Source: Rhizobium jaguaris
GTDB taxonomy: Bacteria > Pseudomonadota > Alphaproteobacteria > Rhizobiales > Rhizobiaceae
Assembly: GCF_003627755.1 (NCBI RefSeq)
Contig: NZ_CP032695.1
Location: 1,302,001 to 1,366,000 of the forward strand
Direction: 5' to 3'
DNA: 64,000 nucleotides
The notes below the pieces were generated by a model that saw only the letters and a list, made by a program, of their open reading frames with translations, was not told the origin of the DNA and searched no databases. Within the stretch, counting starts at the first letter, position 1; every line of letters begins with the position of its first letter. A program made the position numbers and the translations under genes. Below, one piece after another: positions 44,067-53,060 of the stretch.

Positions 44067-45434
44067 CTACTGGCCCGACTTGAGCCCGCCGAGAAGCGTC
44101 GGAATGAGCTCGGACACCGTGGGATGGATCGGCACGGCCCATTTCAGAACCGGATAGGGCGTCCCCGCATGCATGGCATCAATGAAGCCGTGGATGGCTT
44201 CGTCGCCTTCGACACCGAGGATTGCGGCACCCAGTATCTGTCCGTTGTCGATGTCGGCGACGACCTTCATCAGGCCCTTGGTTTCACCCTTTTCTATGGC
44301 GCGTCCGACCTGGCTCATCGGTATGGTCGATGTCGAGATGGAGCGCCCGGTCGCCCGCGCTTCTCGTTCCGTCATTCCGACGCGCCCGAGCGGTGGATCG
44401 ATATAGAGCGCATAGGCCGGGATACGCTCACTGACCTTTCGATCTTCACCATCCAGCAGATTGGCGGCGACAATCTCGAAATCATTATAAGACGTATGCG
44501 TGAAAGCGCCGCGGCCGTTGCAATCGCCAAGTGCCCATATGCCGTCGACATTGGTGGAGAGATGATCGTCGACGATGACATAGCCCTTGTTGTCCAGCGC
44601 CACGCCTGCCTCCGAAAGACCAAGATCGTCGGTGTTTGGCCGGCGTCCCGTCGCGATGAGGAGATGGCTTGCTTCGACGTCCGGATTGCCGGCGGTCGAG
44701 ATGCGGATGTCCTCGCCGCTTTTCGACAGTTTGATGTCCTCAGCATTCGTGTGGATCGATATGCCTTCGGAGCGAAGAACGTCCGCGATTGCCTGGCAGA
44801 TATCGTCATCCTCTCGCGGGGCCAGTCGCGGGCCGCGTTCGATGATGCTGACTTCAGTGCCGAAACGCCGGTACATCTGCGCGAACTCAAGGCCGATATA
44901 GCCGGCGCCGATGATGGCGAGATGGCGGGGCAGGGCGGTCAGATGAATGATGGAGGTACTTGTCAGATATTCGACGTCCGAGAGCCCAGGCAGCGGCGGA
45001 ATGGCCGGCCTCGCACCGACGTTGAGAAAGATCCGCGGCGCGGTCAATGTTTCCTCTCCGACGCGGATGGTCTTCGCGTTCTCAAAGCGCGCATGTCCCC
45101 GTATCAGGGAAATTCCGTCCGTGGACTTCAGCCACGTCGTCAGCGAATCCCTGGCATTATTTATGACGGTCGCGGCGCGTTTCTCGACTGCGGCCATATC
45201 CGTCGATATCCCGCCGTCCGTGTGGATACCATAGTCCGCGCCTCGCCGTATCACGTGAGCGGTGCGGGCGCTCGCGACCAGGGTTTTGGTCGGCATGCAG
45301 CCGGCATTGACGCAGGTCCCCCCGACGAATTTCCGCTCTATCAGAGCCACCGTCATGCCCGCAGCCGCAAAACGCCCGGCAAGTGATGGCCCTGCCTGCC
45401 CTGCACCGATGATAATCGCGTCGAAGGTCTTCAT
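44067..45434 (-). CDS. Mercuric-reductase-like FAD disulfide oxidoreductase
   Basis: A flavoprotein of 455 residues in the pyridine-nucleotide disulfide oxidoreductase class. N-terminal FAD loop 'AIIIGAGQAGPSLAG', redox-active disulfide 'GGTCVNAGCMPTKTLV' near residues 40-50, NAD(P) loop 'AIIGAGYIGLEFAQMY', FAD loop 'IWALGDCNGRGAF', dimer interface 'GATGRSIS'. It lacks the N-terminal heavy-metal domain and the C-terminal Cys pair of true MerA. It is therefore a MerA-like reductase of unknown disulfide, quinone or metal substrate. ATG 45434 has GGATGG upstream. It converges with the ABC operon. Confidence 0.87.
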   Translation of the reverse strand: MKTFDAIIIGAGQAGPSLAGRFAAAGMTVALIERKFVGGTCVNAGCMPTKTLVASARTAHVIRRGADYGIHTDGGISTDMAAVEKRAATVINNARDSLTTWLKSTDGISLIRGHARFENAKTIRVGEETLTAPRIFLNVGARPAIPPLPGLSDVEYLTSTSIIHLTALPRHLAIIGAGYIGLEFAQMYRRFGTEVSIIERGPRLAPREDDDICQAIADVLRSEGISIHTNAEDIKLSKSGEDIRISTAGNPDVEASHLLIATGRRPNTDDLGLSEAGVALDNKGYVIVDDHLSTNVDGIWALGDCNGRGAFTHTSYNDFEIVAANLLDGEDRKVSERIPAYALYIDPPLGRVGMTEREARATGRSISTSTIPMSQVGRAIEKGETKGLMKVVADIDNGQILGAAILGVEGDEAIHGFIDAMHAGTPYPVLKWAVPIHPTVSELIPTLLGGLKSGQ

Positions 45435-46070
45435 GGTTTTCCATCCCGCAGTTTGATGTCTGTCTTTCACACCGGGTCGGACTGGATGCCGGCACCCCTC
45501 AGCCTGTCGCAGTCTACCAGAGTTGAGCAAAACCTGGGTCGAAAACCTGAAGGAGCAATCGGATGGCTTTCGCAAAAAGCACCTGACTGCGGCAAATCAA
45601 CGCGCATTTGCGTTTTATTATTTAGAATATCCTAACCCAAGGTGAGCTATCCGGCGATCCAGGGCGTCTTTTCGCCATCGGGAAGCATCGCAGCCGGGAG
45701 CGCCGTCACAAACACGGCCCCGCACAAATGTTTCCGCACCTTGACGGCGGGCGTCGCTAAGCCATGTCTGACCGCATATGTGTGGCAAGGAGACAGCATG
45801 CGAAACGCCAAGGTTGGATTCACTGAGACTGAGAGCGAAGTCAATTTCGACTTCATTAGACGCGGAGGATGGTCGAAGCTCACCTATCGAGCGGTCGACC
45901 TTTAGGCTGCAGGCTTAATCGTGGCGCGGAAGTTGCCGTCGTCACCACCGGAATGCCGCTCGACCTTCGTGCGTATTTCCAGGCTCCGGGCACCCGGCAA
46001 GAGAACCGCGTTGACGAACTTCAGAGGCATCTCTGCTGCGTGCGAAGGATAACTTAAGGATTTAGGCAAC
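45435..46070. other. Intergenic region upstream of prsD
   Basis: About 640 bases between divergent genes. The only frame I would consider is the 35-residue one at 45798-45905. No RNA gene or repeat is recognised. Promoters of the flavoprotein and of prsDE must lie here. Confidence 0.4.
45798..45905 (+). CDS. Possible small protein (35 residues)
   Basis: ATG 45798 is preceded by AAGGAG at six bases, the best binding site in the gap. The product is a short, mixed-charge peptide ('MRNAKVGFTETESEV', 'NFDFIRRGGWSKLTY') with no known family. The signal is the ribosome binding site alone; there is no homology support. Confidence 0.3.
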   Translation: MRNAKVGFTETESEVNFDFIRRGGWSKLTYRAVDL

Positions 46071-47816
46071 GTGCTTGCTGTTCCGAAAGAACCACCGCAG
46101 AAATTCATCTCCGTGATGCTGTCGTCCCTTCGAAAGGCGTTTTTCAGCATTGGCATTGCCAGCGCCGCGATAAACATGCTGGCGCTGACCGGCTCTTTTT
46201 TCATGCTGCAGGTTTACGATCGCGTCATTCCTGGCCGCAGCCTTCCAACGCTCGCGGGCCTGGCGATTATCGCCGCCACCCTGTTCATGTTCCAGGGAGC
46301 CCTCGAACTGTTGCGCTCGATGCTGCTTGCTCGCGTGGGCATATCTCTCGATGAGCGGCTGAACCGAAAGGTGTTCGGCTCGCTCATCTACCTGCCAACG
46401 AGATTGCAATCGTCCGATGATGGGCTGCAGTCCGTCCGCGATCTGGAACAGGTCCGATCGTTTCTGGCTGGAGGCGGCTCGACCGCGTTGTTCGACCTGC
46501 CCTGGATGCCATTCTACCTGATCCTATGTTTTCTCTTCCATTTCTGGATCGGCCTGACCGCCTTATGCGGCGCCATCGTGCTCATCGCCCTGACAGCTCT
46601 TGCAGAGACGCTGTCGCAAAAACCGGCAGAGCAAGCCGCAAAGTCCTCTGCGGCTCGTCTTGGTTTTGCACAAGCGGCGCGGCGGAACTGGGAGGCGGTG
46701 GTCGCAATGGGTTTCAGTGGCCGTCTCACCGAGAAATGGACCGCCATGAATGAAGCATATCTGGGAAATCAGCTCTCGGCCGGCAACATCGTCAGCACGC
46801 TGACCACGATTGCGAAGATATTGCGGATGATGCTGCAGTCCGGTGTGTTGGCTGTCGGCGCGATCCTTGTCATCAAGCAGGAAGCGACGGGCGGCATCAT
46901 CATCGCCAGCTCGATCATGGTCACCCGCGCACTTGCTCCGGTAGAACTTGCAATCGGGCACTGGAAAGGTTTTGTCGCCGCCCGCCAAAGCTGGTCGCGC
47001 CTCGCCAAGCTGCTGGATCTGATCCCCGCCGAACACCGGGCTGTCGCCCTGCCGCCGCCGCAAAAGGAGCTCGGCGTCGAAAACATAAGTCTCACCTCTC
47101 CTGGCAGCCGCGACTTCATCCTCCGCAACATTTCGTTCAAGATATCTGCGGGGACAGTGCTGGGTGTGATCGGCCCCAGCGCGTCGGGAAAATCGTCGCT
47201 TGCCAGAGCGATCACGGGACTATGGCCGGTTGTGATCGGCGCGATCAGGCTCGACCAGGCAGCCCTATCGCAATGGGAGCGGAGCGATCTTGGACGGCAC
47301 GTCGGATATCTGCCTCAGGACGTCGGTTTGTTCGACGGATCGATTGCCGAAAATATTTCCCGGTTCGCGAAGGACATGCAGCCTGGACCAATTATAGCGG
47401 CGGCGAAGGCCGCCGGCGTATACGACATGATCGTCAAGCTGCCGGATGGATTTGATACGGTCATCGGCGAGGGAGGCTCGCGGCTTTCCGCCGGCCAGCG
47501 GCAGCGCATTGCCTTGGCACGAGCCCTTTACGGCGATCCATTCCTGGTGGTTCTTGACGAGCCGAATTCCAATCTGGATGCCGAGGGAGAGGCATCCTTG
47601 ACCACAGCCCTGATGGGCATCCGGGCTCGCGGCGGCATTGCCATTGTCGTTGCGCACAGGCCGAGTGCTCTGGCCGCCGCAGACAAGGTCGCAATCATTG
47701 TCAACGGCCAATTGCAGGCGTTTGGACCAAAGGATGAGATTCTCGGCGCATCCATGAGACATTCGGTGGCCGGGCCAGTGCGTTTGATGATAGCCGGCGA
47801 GGATGTGAGCGGATGA
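46071..47816 (+). CDS. prsD: Type I secretion ABC transporter PrsD
   Basis: The inner-membrane exporter of a type I system, 581 residues. Six helices start at about residue 25 ('SIGIASAAINMLALTGSFFML', split over helix and loop). 'VYDRVIPGRSLPTL' and the C-terminal ATPase follow: Walker A 'GPSASGKSS' near residue 370, signature 'LSAGQRQRIALARAL', Walker B 'FLVVLDEPNSNLD'. PrtD/PrsD proteins export RTX substrates without a leader peptidase. The start is GTG 46071; ATG 46116 has no binding site. The stop overlaps prsE as ATGA. The RTX glycanase at 51196 is the obvious substrate. Confidence 0.9.
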   Translation: MLAVPKEPPQKFISVMLSSLRKAFFSIGIASAAINMLALTGSFFMLQVYDRVIPGRSLPTLAGLAIIAATLFMFQGALELLRSMLLARVGISLDERLNRKVFGSLIYLPTRLQSSDDGLQSVRDLEQVRSFLAGGGSTALFDLPWMPFYLILCFLFHFWIGLTALCGAIVLIALTALAETLSQKPAEQAAKSSAARLGFAQAARRNWEAVVAMGFSGRLTEKWTAMNEAYLGNQLSAGNIVSTLTTIAKILRMMLQSGVLAVGAILVIKQEATGGIIIASSIMVTRALAPVELAIGHWKGFVAARQSWSRLAKLLDLIPAEHRAVALPPPQKELGVENISLTSPGSRDFILRNISFKISAGTVLGVIGPSASGKSSLARAITGLWPVVIGAIRLDQAALSQWERSDLGRHVGYLPQDVGLFDGSIAENISRFAKDMQPGPIIAAAKAAGVYDMIVKLPDGFDTVIGEGGSRLSAGQRQRIALARALYGDPFLVVLDEPNSNLDAEGEASLTTALMGIRARGGIAIVVAHRPSALAAADKVAIIVNGQLQAFGPKDEILGASMRHSVAGPVRLMIAGEDVSG

Positions 47817-49123
47817 TGAATACGGGCTTGTCTTCCACCGAGCGTGCGATCCGCCGCCTGTCCATTTTCGTGCTGGTAACAATTCTTCTTCTTTTCGGCG
47901 TCATGGGCGGTCTTGCCGCGGCAACGAAGATTTCGGGCGCGGTCATTGCTCCCGGTACCTTGGTCGTCGACAGCTATGTGAAGAGCGTCCAGCACCTCAA
48001 GGGAGGGATCGTTGGCGAAATCCGCGTGAAAAATGGAGACCACGTCGACGCCGACCAGATATTGATCCGGCTAGACGATACGCAAACGAGAGCCAATCTC
48101 GGCATCATCAGAAAGCGTCTGAATGAGCTTTCCGCCAGAACAGCGCGTCTCGTCGCAGAGCGCGACGACAAGAGTGCGATCAGCTTTCCAGCGGATCTTC
48201 TGTCCAACACCGGCGACGATAACGTCGCGAGCATACTTGCCGGCGAGCGTCAACTTTTCAGCGACCGGTTGGCATCGCGACAAGGCCAGAAGTCGCAGTT
48301 GCGCGAGAGAATTCAACAGTTGAAACAGGAAGTGGACGGCTTCGTCGCGCAGGAGAAGGGGAAACGAACCGAGATCGAGCTCGTCAACAAGGAACTCGGC
48401 AGTCTCCAGCGACTGTTCGATCAAGGAATCGTCCCGGCGGCGAAAGTCTATTCTCTGCAGCGAGACAGCGCTCGCCTGACGGGGGAGCTCGGTAATCTTG
48501 TCTCGTCGATCGCGCAGACCAATGGCAAGATTACCGAAACAGAACTGCAAATCATTCAGATCGACAATGACCACAGCTCGGAAGTCGCCGACCAACTGCG
48601 GCAGGCCGAAAGCGACACCGGTCAATTTTCGGAGCGGCTCATTGCAGCCGAGGATGATCTCAAGCGGGTGGACATAAGGGCGCCGCAGTCAGGCATTGTC
48701 GATCAGTTGACTGTCCATTCGGCCGGTGCCGTGATTGGCCCGAAAGAAGCGATCATGCAGATCGTCCCGGACAAGGACGCATTGGTTGCCGAACTGAAAC
48801 TCTCGCCGCAGGATATCGACCAGATCGCCGTCGGGCAGGTGGTCGCGCTGCGATTCTCCGCCTTCAACCAGCGCATTACACCCGAACTCAATGGGCGCGT
48901 CGAAACCATTTCGGCCGATCTGACGACCGATCAGCATACGGGCCAGGGCTATTACATCGTTCGCGCCAAAGTGCCGAAGGAAGAGTGGGATCGATTGGGG
49001 AAGCTGACGCCTCTCCCCGGCATGCCGGTGGAGGCATTCATGCAGACCGGCCGGAGAAGCGTTCTTGCCTATCTGACCAAGCCAATGACCGATCAGATAA
49101 AGCGTGCATTCAGAGAGGATTAG
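47813..49123 (+). CDS. prsE: Type I secretion membrane-fusion protein PrsE
   Basis: The HlyD-family adaptor, 436 residues. One N-terminal membrane helix ('SIFVLVTILLLFGVMGGLAA'), a lipoyl-type hairpin with long coiled coils (about 90-270, Gln/Lys/Glu-rich with 'LRERIQQLKQEVDGFV'), and the beta domain 'VDIRAPQSGIVDQLTVHSAG' repeated in form near residue 330. It links PrsD to an outer-membrane TolC-type channel, which is not in this window. The start overlaps the prsD stop by four bases. Together the two form the PrsDE exporter known in rhizobia for glycanases. Confidence 0.92.
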   Translation: MMNTGLSSTERAIRRLSIFVLVTILLLFGVMGGLAAATKISGAVIAPGTLVVDSYVKSVQHLKGGIVGEIRVKNGDHVDADQILIRLDDTQTRANLGIIRKRLNELSARTARLVAERDDKSAISFPADLLSNTGDDNVASILAGERQLFSDRLASRQGQKSQLRERIQQLKQEVDGFVAQEKGKRTEIELVNKELGSLQRLFDQGIVPAAKVYSLQRDSARLTGELGNLVSSIAQTNGKITETELQIIQIDNDHSSEVADQLRQAESDTGQFSERLIAAEDDLKRVDIRAPQSGIVDQLTVHSAGAVIGPKEAIMQIVPDKDALVAELKLSPQDIDQIAVGQVVALRFSAFNQRITPELNGRVETISADLTTDQHTGQGYYIVRAKVPKEEWDRLGKLTPLPGMPVEAFMQTGRRSVLAYLTKPMTDQIKRAFRED

Positions 49124-49147
49124 GAGGCTTCTTCGAGCGGGCGCTCC

Positions 49148-49777
49148 TTAAGCCGGAGTGCCGCTTGAGGATTTGATGGCGCCGCCGCCTTTCTGTCCAT
49201 CGTCGAAATCGATATCGATGACCATGCCTGGCACAAGCCTGGAAACAAGGTGTCTTAGATCGCTTTGCCGGACCGCGACGCATCCTGCTGTTCCCGACAT
49301 GTCGGCTCTGGCAGCGTGAACGAAAAGGGCGCTTCCCCGGTAGGGCTCGACGCTGGCGTCGTTGTAACCAATCGGCACGACGATATCGAAAAGGGGCTCC
49401 GGCCGTACCCTGTTTAAACGCTCTGCGTCCGGAGCGCCGCCGGGGGTGATCGTCAGGCGGTTGTAAGATGGGCTCTCCGCGTCCTCTTCCCAAACCATTT
49501 CGTCAGTCATAGGGACGAACGGAAATGGCAATCCGGAAGGGGGAGGCGTCCATCGGCTGGAATTGTAAAAACCGTACCGAAGCGGGAATATGCCGATGGG
49601 AGTGCAGCCATCGCCCTCGCGCTTCAGTGAGGCCGCAATCAATCCACCACGTCCCACAATACAAGGGGCCGTCCATTCGCCGATCGATAGTGTTCCATAA
49701 TGCAACTCCGTCGAGTTGCGTGGAACACGAACCTTGACCGTTGGCAGGTGATCATGATGGGGAACGACTGCGGTCAC
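49148..49777 (-). CDS. L,D-transpeptidase (YkuD family)
   Basis: A 209-residue enzyme with the YkuD catalytic signature: His in 'LFVHAARADMSGTAGC', with the catalytic Cys 14 residues later, followed by 'VAVRQSDLRHLV'. The 'KREGDGCTPIGIFPL' motif is the typical entry to the domain. It likely cross-links peptidoglycan or attaches it to other polymers. No signal peptide is visible in this reading. I chose GTG 49777 because GGAG lies nine bases upstream; a TTG at 49855 would add 26 residues without homology. It converges with prsE, 24 bp apart. Confidence 0.82.
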   Translation of the reverse strand: MTAVVPHHDHLPTVKVRVPRNSTELHYGTLSIGEWTAPCIVGRGGLIAASLKREGDGCTPIGIFPLRYGFYNSSRWTPPPSGLPFPFVPMTDEMVWEEDAESPSYNRLTITPGGAPDAERLNRVRPEPLFDIVVPIGYNDASVEPYRGSALFVHAARADMSGTAGCVAVRQSDLRHLVSRLVPGMVIDIDFDDGQKGGGAIKSSSGTPA

Positions 49778-49876
49778 AAGAAGAAACTCCAATATGCCGG
49801 GCTCATTTGAGTGCTCATGAATTATCTTCGTAACCTGGATTGGCCCGGTCGGCAAAGACCGCGCTCATAAGGGCAC

Positions 49877-50488
49877 TCAGCCGGTTTGCGCTTCAAGCAA
49901 ACACCTTCTTGCTCCCTCAATGTGGTCCTTCAGCAAATTCACCGCTTCGTCAGCCCGTTTTTCAATGTATGCGCAGGTAATCTTCTCGTGGTCGTCAAGC
50001 CAGGACGGCGTCTCATCGATCAGCTTGTCGTACCGCACCGAATACATAATGCAATTTCTGCGCAATTCCTCGATCATCGCAACCTGTCGCTGACGACCTG
50101 CGGGCGCATATAGCGTTGAATGGAAGAACCAATCGCCCTCGATCCATCCTGATCTGCCAGCTTCCAGAGCTGATTTTTGAAGGGCATACCTGACGTCCGC
50201 ATAATACGCCTCGCTGACCGACGCCATCGCATGCCGCAGGAGATCGCATTCCAATAGAATTCTTAAATCGAACACGTGCGAGAGCTCATCTCGATTGAGT
50301 TCGATCACCTGCGCCCCCTTGCCTGGCACGAGAGCGACCAATCTTTCCGAGGCGAGTTGCTGCAACGCGTCTCGCACCGGTATGCGACTCACCCCAAATC
50401 GCGCAGCCAGGTCGGTTTGAGACAACCAAGTCCCAGGCGAAAGTACGCCTTTGAGGATTTCCAGTTTCAATTGTTCGGCAACCGACAT
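49877..50488 (-). CDS. GntR-family (FCD) transcriptional regulator
   Basis: A regulator of 203 residues. The N-terminal winged helix reads 'LSPGTWLSQTDLAARFGVSRI' and 'PVRDALQQLASERLV'. The all-helical FCD effector domain follows with 'FDLRILLECDLLRHAM' and 'DDHEKITCAYIEKRADEAVN'. FCD regulators sense small acids or sugars and usually control a divergent gene. Here that is the OsmC protein at 50579, and a 16-bp palindrome sits between them. ATG 50488 has a weak GGATGGG binding site. Confidence 0.88.
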   Translation of the reverse strand: MSVAEQLKLEILKGVLSPGTWLSQTDLAARFGVSRIPVRDALQQLASERLVALVPGKGAQVIELNRDELSHVFDLRILLECDLLRHAMASVSEAYYADVRYALQKSALEAGRSGWIEGDWFFHSTLYAPAGRQRQVAMIEELRRNCIMYSVRYDKLIDETPSWLDDHEKITCAYIEKRADEAVNLLKDHIEGARRCLLEAQTG

Positions 50489-50508
50489 CTTGCTTACCCA
50501 TCCAATTG

Positions 50509-50524
50509 TGTATACGCGTATACA
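50509..50524. promoter_or_regulatory. GntR-type palindromic operator
   Basis: TGTATACGCGTATACA is a perfect 16-bp palindrome in the 90-bp gap between the divergent gntR and osmC genes. GntR/FCD regulators bind GTATAC-type palindromes, so it is the likely operator for both genes, with autoregulation. Confidence 0.7.
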
Positions 50525-50578
50525 TATCATAAATCGCTACGCATATGAAGAGAGCGATATGCGCCATGGAGGCTTATC

Positions 50579-51028
50579 ATGAAGATGACGGTTGAGGTTC
50601 ATTGGGAGCGTGAAGATGCGGTATTCACTGACAAGCGTTACAGCCGTGCGCATATTTGGCGCTTTGACGGCGGCCAAGTCGTGCCAGCGTCGGCTTCGCC
50701 GCATATCGTTCCGCTTCCTTATTCTGTGGAAGCCAATGTCGACCCAGAAGAGGCCTACATCGCGGCGATATCCAGTTGCCATATGTTGACTTTTCTCTCG
50801 CTCGCGGCGCCCAAGGGTATTGTCGTCGAGAGCTACACCGACAAGGCGATCGGCGTGATGGAGAAGGTCGACGGAAAATTGATCGTCAGCCGCGTCGAGC
50901 TCAAACCGACTATTGTCTACGCCGGGGGGCAGCCGACCTCCGTAGTGGAAGCGGAGCTGCACCATTTGGCGCATGAACAGTGCTTCATTGCCAATTCGGT
51001 CAAGACGGAAATTCAGGTCGCCGCGTGA
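50579..51028 (+). CDS. OsmC-family peroxide-reducing protein
   Basis: A protein of 149 residues of the OsmC/Ohr fold. The two reactive cysteines are in 'AISSCHMLTFLSLAAPKG' near residue 66 and 'HEQCFIANSVKTEI' near residue 136. OsmC proteins reduce organic hydroperoxides. ATG 50579 has GGAGG at ideal spacing. It is divergent from the GntR regulator and shares the palindromic operator, which suggests induction by a small organic compound rather than by OxyR or OhrR. Confidence 0.9.
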   Translation: MKMTVEVHWEREDAVFTDKRYSRAHIWRFDGGQVVPASASPHIVPLPYSVEANVDPEEAYIAAISSCHMLTFLSLAAPKGIVVESYTDKAIGVMEKVDGKLIVSRVELKPTIVYAGGQPTSVVEAELHHLAHEQCFIANSVKTEIQVAA

Positions 51029-51108
51029 GACATCCATTCCGCCGTGATTGATCAGCGGACATCTGGGGCCGAAAAGGGGCGGACACCGGAACCTATTGCA
51101 TTGCTAAT

Positions 51109-51151
51109 CCAGCCTTGAGCGCCTACTTCAAGCGGGCACTCAAGGCTGGAC
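51109..51151. terminator. Bidirectional hairpin between osmC and the glycanase
   Basis: Perfect 12-bp arms TCCAGCCTTGAG and CTCAAGGCTGGA separated by 19 bases, in the gap between convergent genes. It has no U-tract, so it may block both transcripts as a cruciform or Rho-assisted stop. Confidence 0.5.
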
Positions 51152-51195
51152 AAAAGATGGGGCGCGGGGAAGCCTATCGCTTCAGGCTCTTGTCA

Positions 51196-52635
51196 CTAAA
51201 TATGCCAGTCCGGAGTGTGGGCAGCCGCGGCAGCGGCCGTCTGGGTGAGATGGTCGTTCAGCTGATAGGCCTTGATGTAGTCGATTTTCATCTCAGACCC
51301 GTTCGGTAGGCCATCGGTCGGAGTGCCTGCTACGCCGCCGACTGCCTGATCCACCAGCATATACATCGGGCCGTGCATATCGGCTGGCGTTGCGGTGTGT
51401 GCGATTGCTACATCGTCGAAATACCAGACGATTTGATCCTGATCCCACAGCACGCCGTAATTGTGAAAACCATCGGTACTGGGAACTTGCACCGGAATGG
51501 TTTGCATCGTGTGTGTGCCCGTCGCGTTCGAGTGAACCGTGGCGTTGACCGTGTTCGGATCCTGCCCGCGCATTTCGACCACATCGAGTTCCGGCGGCCA
51601 GGAGCCATCTTCCGGCAGAAGCCAGAAAGCCGGCCATGTGCCCTGATCATGCGGCATCTCAGCCCGCATTTCGAAATATCCATAGGTCTGGGCAAACGAC
51701 GAATGGGTGGTCAGGATGCCGGATGTATAGTTATGGCCGTCCAGGAGCGATTTCAGCGAATCGGGCGTCGGTTTGGCTGTAATCGTCAGCACGCCGTTCG
51801 AAACGGAAAATGGATTGGCCGATGCGGTCGGGCCATAGAGCGGATTGACAAACCACTGCAACTCGCCGTCCCCGCTTATGCTGCTGCCCTTGTCCGGCGC
51901 CCACCAATATTTTGCATCCCAGGTGCCTTGCGTGCCCTGGTGAAGGGAAAGCGTATTGAAATCGTCCGAAAAGGTCTGGGTGAGCGCGGAACGGTCGAGG
52001 CCGAGCTGAAATTGGTCCGCGTGCAGATCGGCAACCGTCTTGTTGGCGAAAACCAGGCTCTCGCCGCCACCAAGATCAAGCCGCAGATTGGCACCTTGCT
52101 GGGTAAGATGACTGACGACCTGATCGAAGGACGTCAGCCCATAATGGTTCAGACGCACCTTGTCGTCGCTGCTGAAATCGGTGATCAGGTCGCTGCCATT
52201 ACCCTTGGTGAAGATGAAGGTATCGGCACCGCCGCCGCCGGTCAGGACGTCGTTGCCCGCGCCGCCATCGATGGTCTGGCTGCCCGGCCCACCGGTAATA
52301 ATGTTGTCCGCGCTGTTGCCGAAGGCATGACGGCCATCACCGGTCACCGTGAGGTTCTCGAAATTGTCGGGCAGCGTGTAATCCATCCATGTGACGATGG
52401 TGTCGACCCCTCCGCCTGGCGCTTCGGACGCGTGATTGAGGCTCGAATAGAGATAGTAGATATCATCTCCAGTGCCGCCCACCATCGTTACGTTGACGGA
52501 GCCGTCACCGTACATCGAATCATTTCCAGCCGTGCCGTTAAGCGTCGGACCAGAGCCTGTGGCGGAAAACCAACTTGTCGAAGTTCCGCTGTAGTAGAGC
52601 GGTTGGCCTAGAGCATTGAGAACTGAATTGGGCAT
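51196..52635 (-). CDS. exsH: RTX GH16 endo-glycanase, ExsH-like, type I secreted
   Basis: A secreted glycanase of 479 residues. The N-terminal half has RTX nonapeptide-type calcium sites ('GGTGDDIYYLY', 'GGAGNDVLTGGGGADTFIF'). The C-terminal half (about 220-465) is a GH16 domain with catalytic 'ELDVVEMRG' (E-x-D-x-x-E) and aromatic sugar-binding strands such as 'GYFEMRAEMP' and 'GTWPAFWLLPEDG'. This domain order and length match S. meliloti ExsH, which trims succinoglycan for biofilm and symbiosis. There is no Sec signal peptide; prsD-prsE lies 2 kb away. No binding site is especially strong at the ATG 52635. Confidence 0.9.
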   Translation of the reverse strand: MPNSVLNALGQPLYYSGTSTSWFSATGSGPTLNGTAGNDSMYGDGSVNVTMVGGTGDDIYYLYSSLNHASEAPGGGVDTIVTWMDYTLPDNFENLTVTGDGRHAFGNSADNIITGGPGSQTIDGGAGNDVLTGGGGADTFIFTKGNGSDLITDFSSDDKVRLNHYGLTSFDQVVSHLTQQGANLRLDLGGGESLVFANKTVADLHADQFQLGLDRSALTQTFSDDFNTLSLHQGTQGTWDAKYWWAPDKGSSISGDGELQWFVNPLYGPTASANPFSVSNGVLTITAKPTPDSLKSLLDGHNYTSGILTTHSSFAQTYGYFEMRAEMPHDQGTWPAFWLLPEDGSWPPELDVVEMRGQDPNTVNATVHSNATGTHTMQTIPVQVPSTDGFHNYGVLWDQDQIVWYFDDVAIAHTATPADMHGPMYMLVDQAVGGVAGTPTDGLPNGSEMKIDYIKAYQLNDHLTQTAAAAAAHTPDWHI

Positions 52636-53060
52636 CGAAACCTCTTCCGTTGTGCTTGGCTGTCTCCCCCAAAAGCGCTAACATTCCTCCGCGCTTAAGT
52701 TAGAGGGATAACATTTTCCGCACCGCAGCACACCCCCCGAAGACGTTAATTTCAGCTTTTTATGAAATTTGCCGGTTCAGAGATCCGTCATGCTTAATCG
52801 TGCGGCAAGATCGCATGCTGCTTCCCACGTCGCGTGCCGTTTCGTGGTGCGGAGGAGAAAGCGCGCCGAGTAGTAGATACGGTGGATCAATGCGGCAGGG
52901 CGCATTTCCGGCCGGCGCGCCTATGATCCAGTCGGCTGAACATTAACAGATTTTAATGGATCCCTTAAGAAACAGATAACGAACATCCGGTCAGATTGCC
53001 CCAGCCAAAGAGCCCTCCGCTCCATTGGCTTCGGCATGTCATATGAAAGGGCAGGAAATC
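52636..53060. other. Divergent intergenic region, glycanase and IalB-like genes
   Basis: About 425 bases without a supported gene. The right part is AT-rich around 52940-52980 and may carry the promoter of the IalB-like gene. I see no clear operator or RNA. Confidence 0.45.

Noticed and set aside
44067..45434. True mercuric reductase (merA)
   Set aside because: The redox Cys pair is present, but the N-terminal metal domain and the C-terminal Cys pair of MerA are absent, and no other mer genes are nearby.
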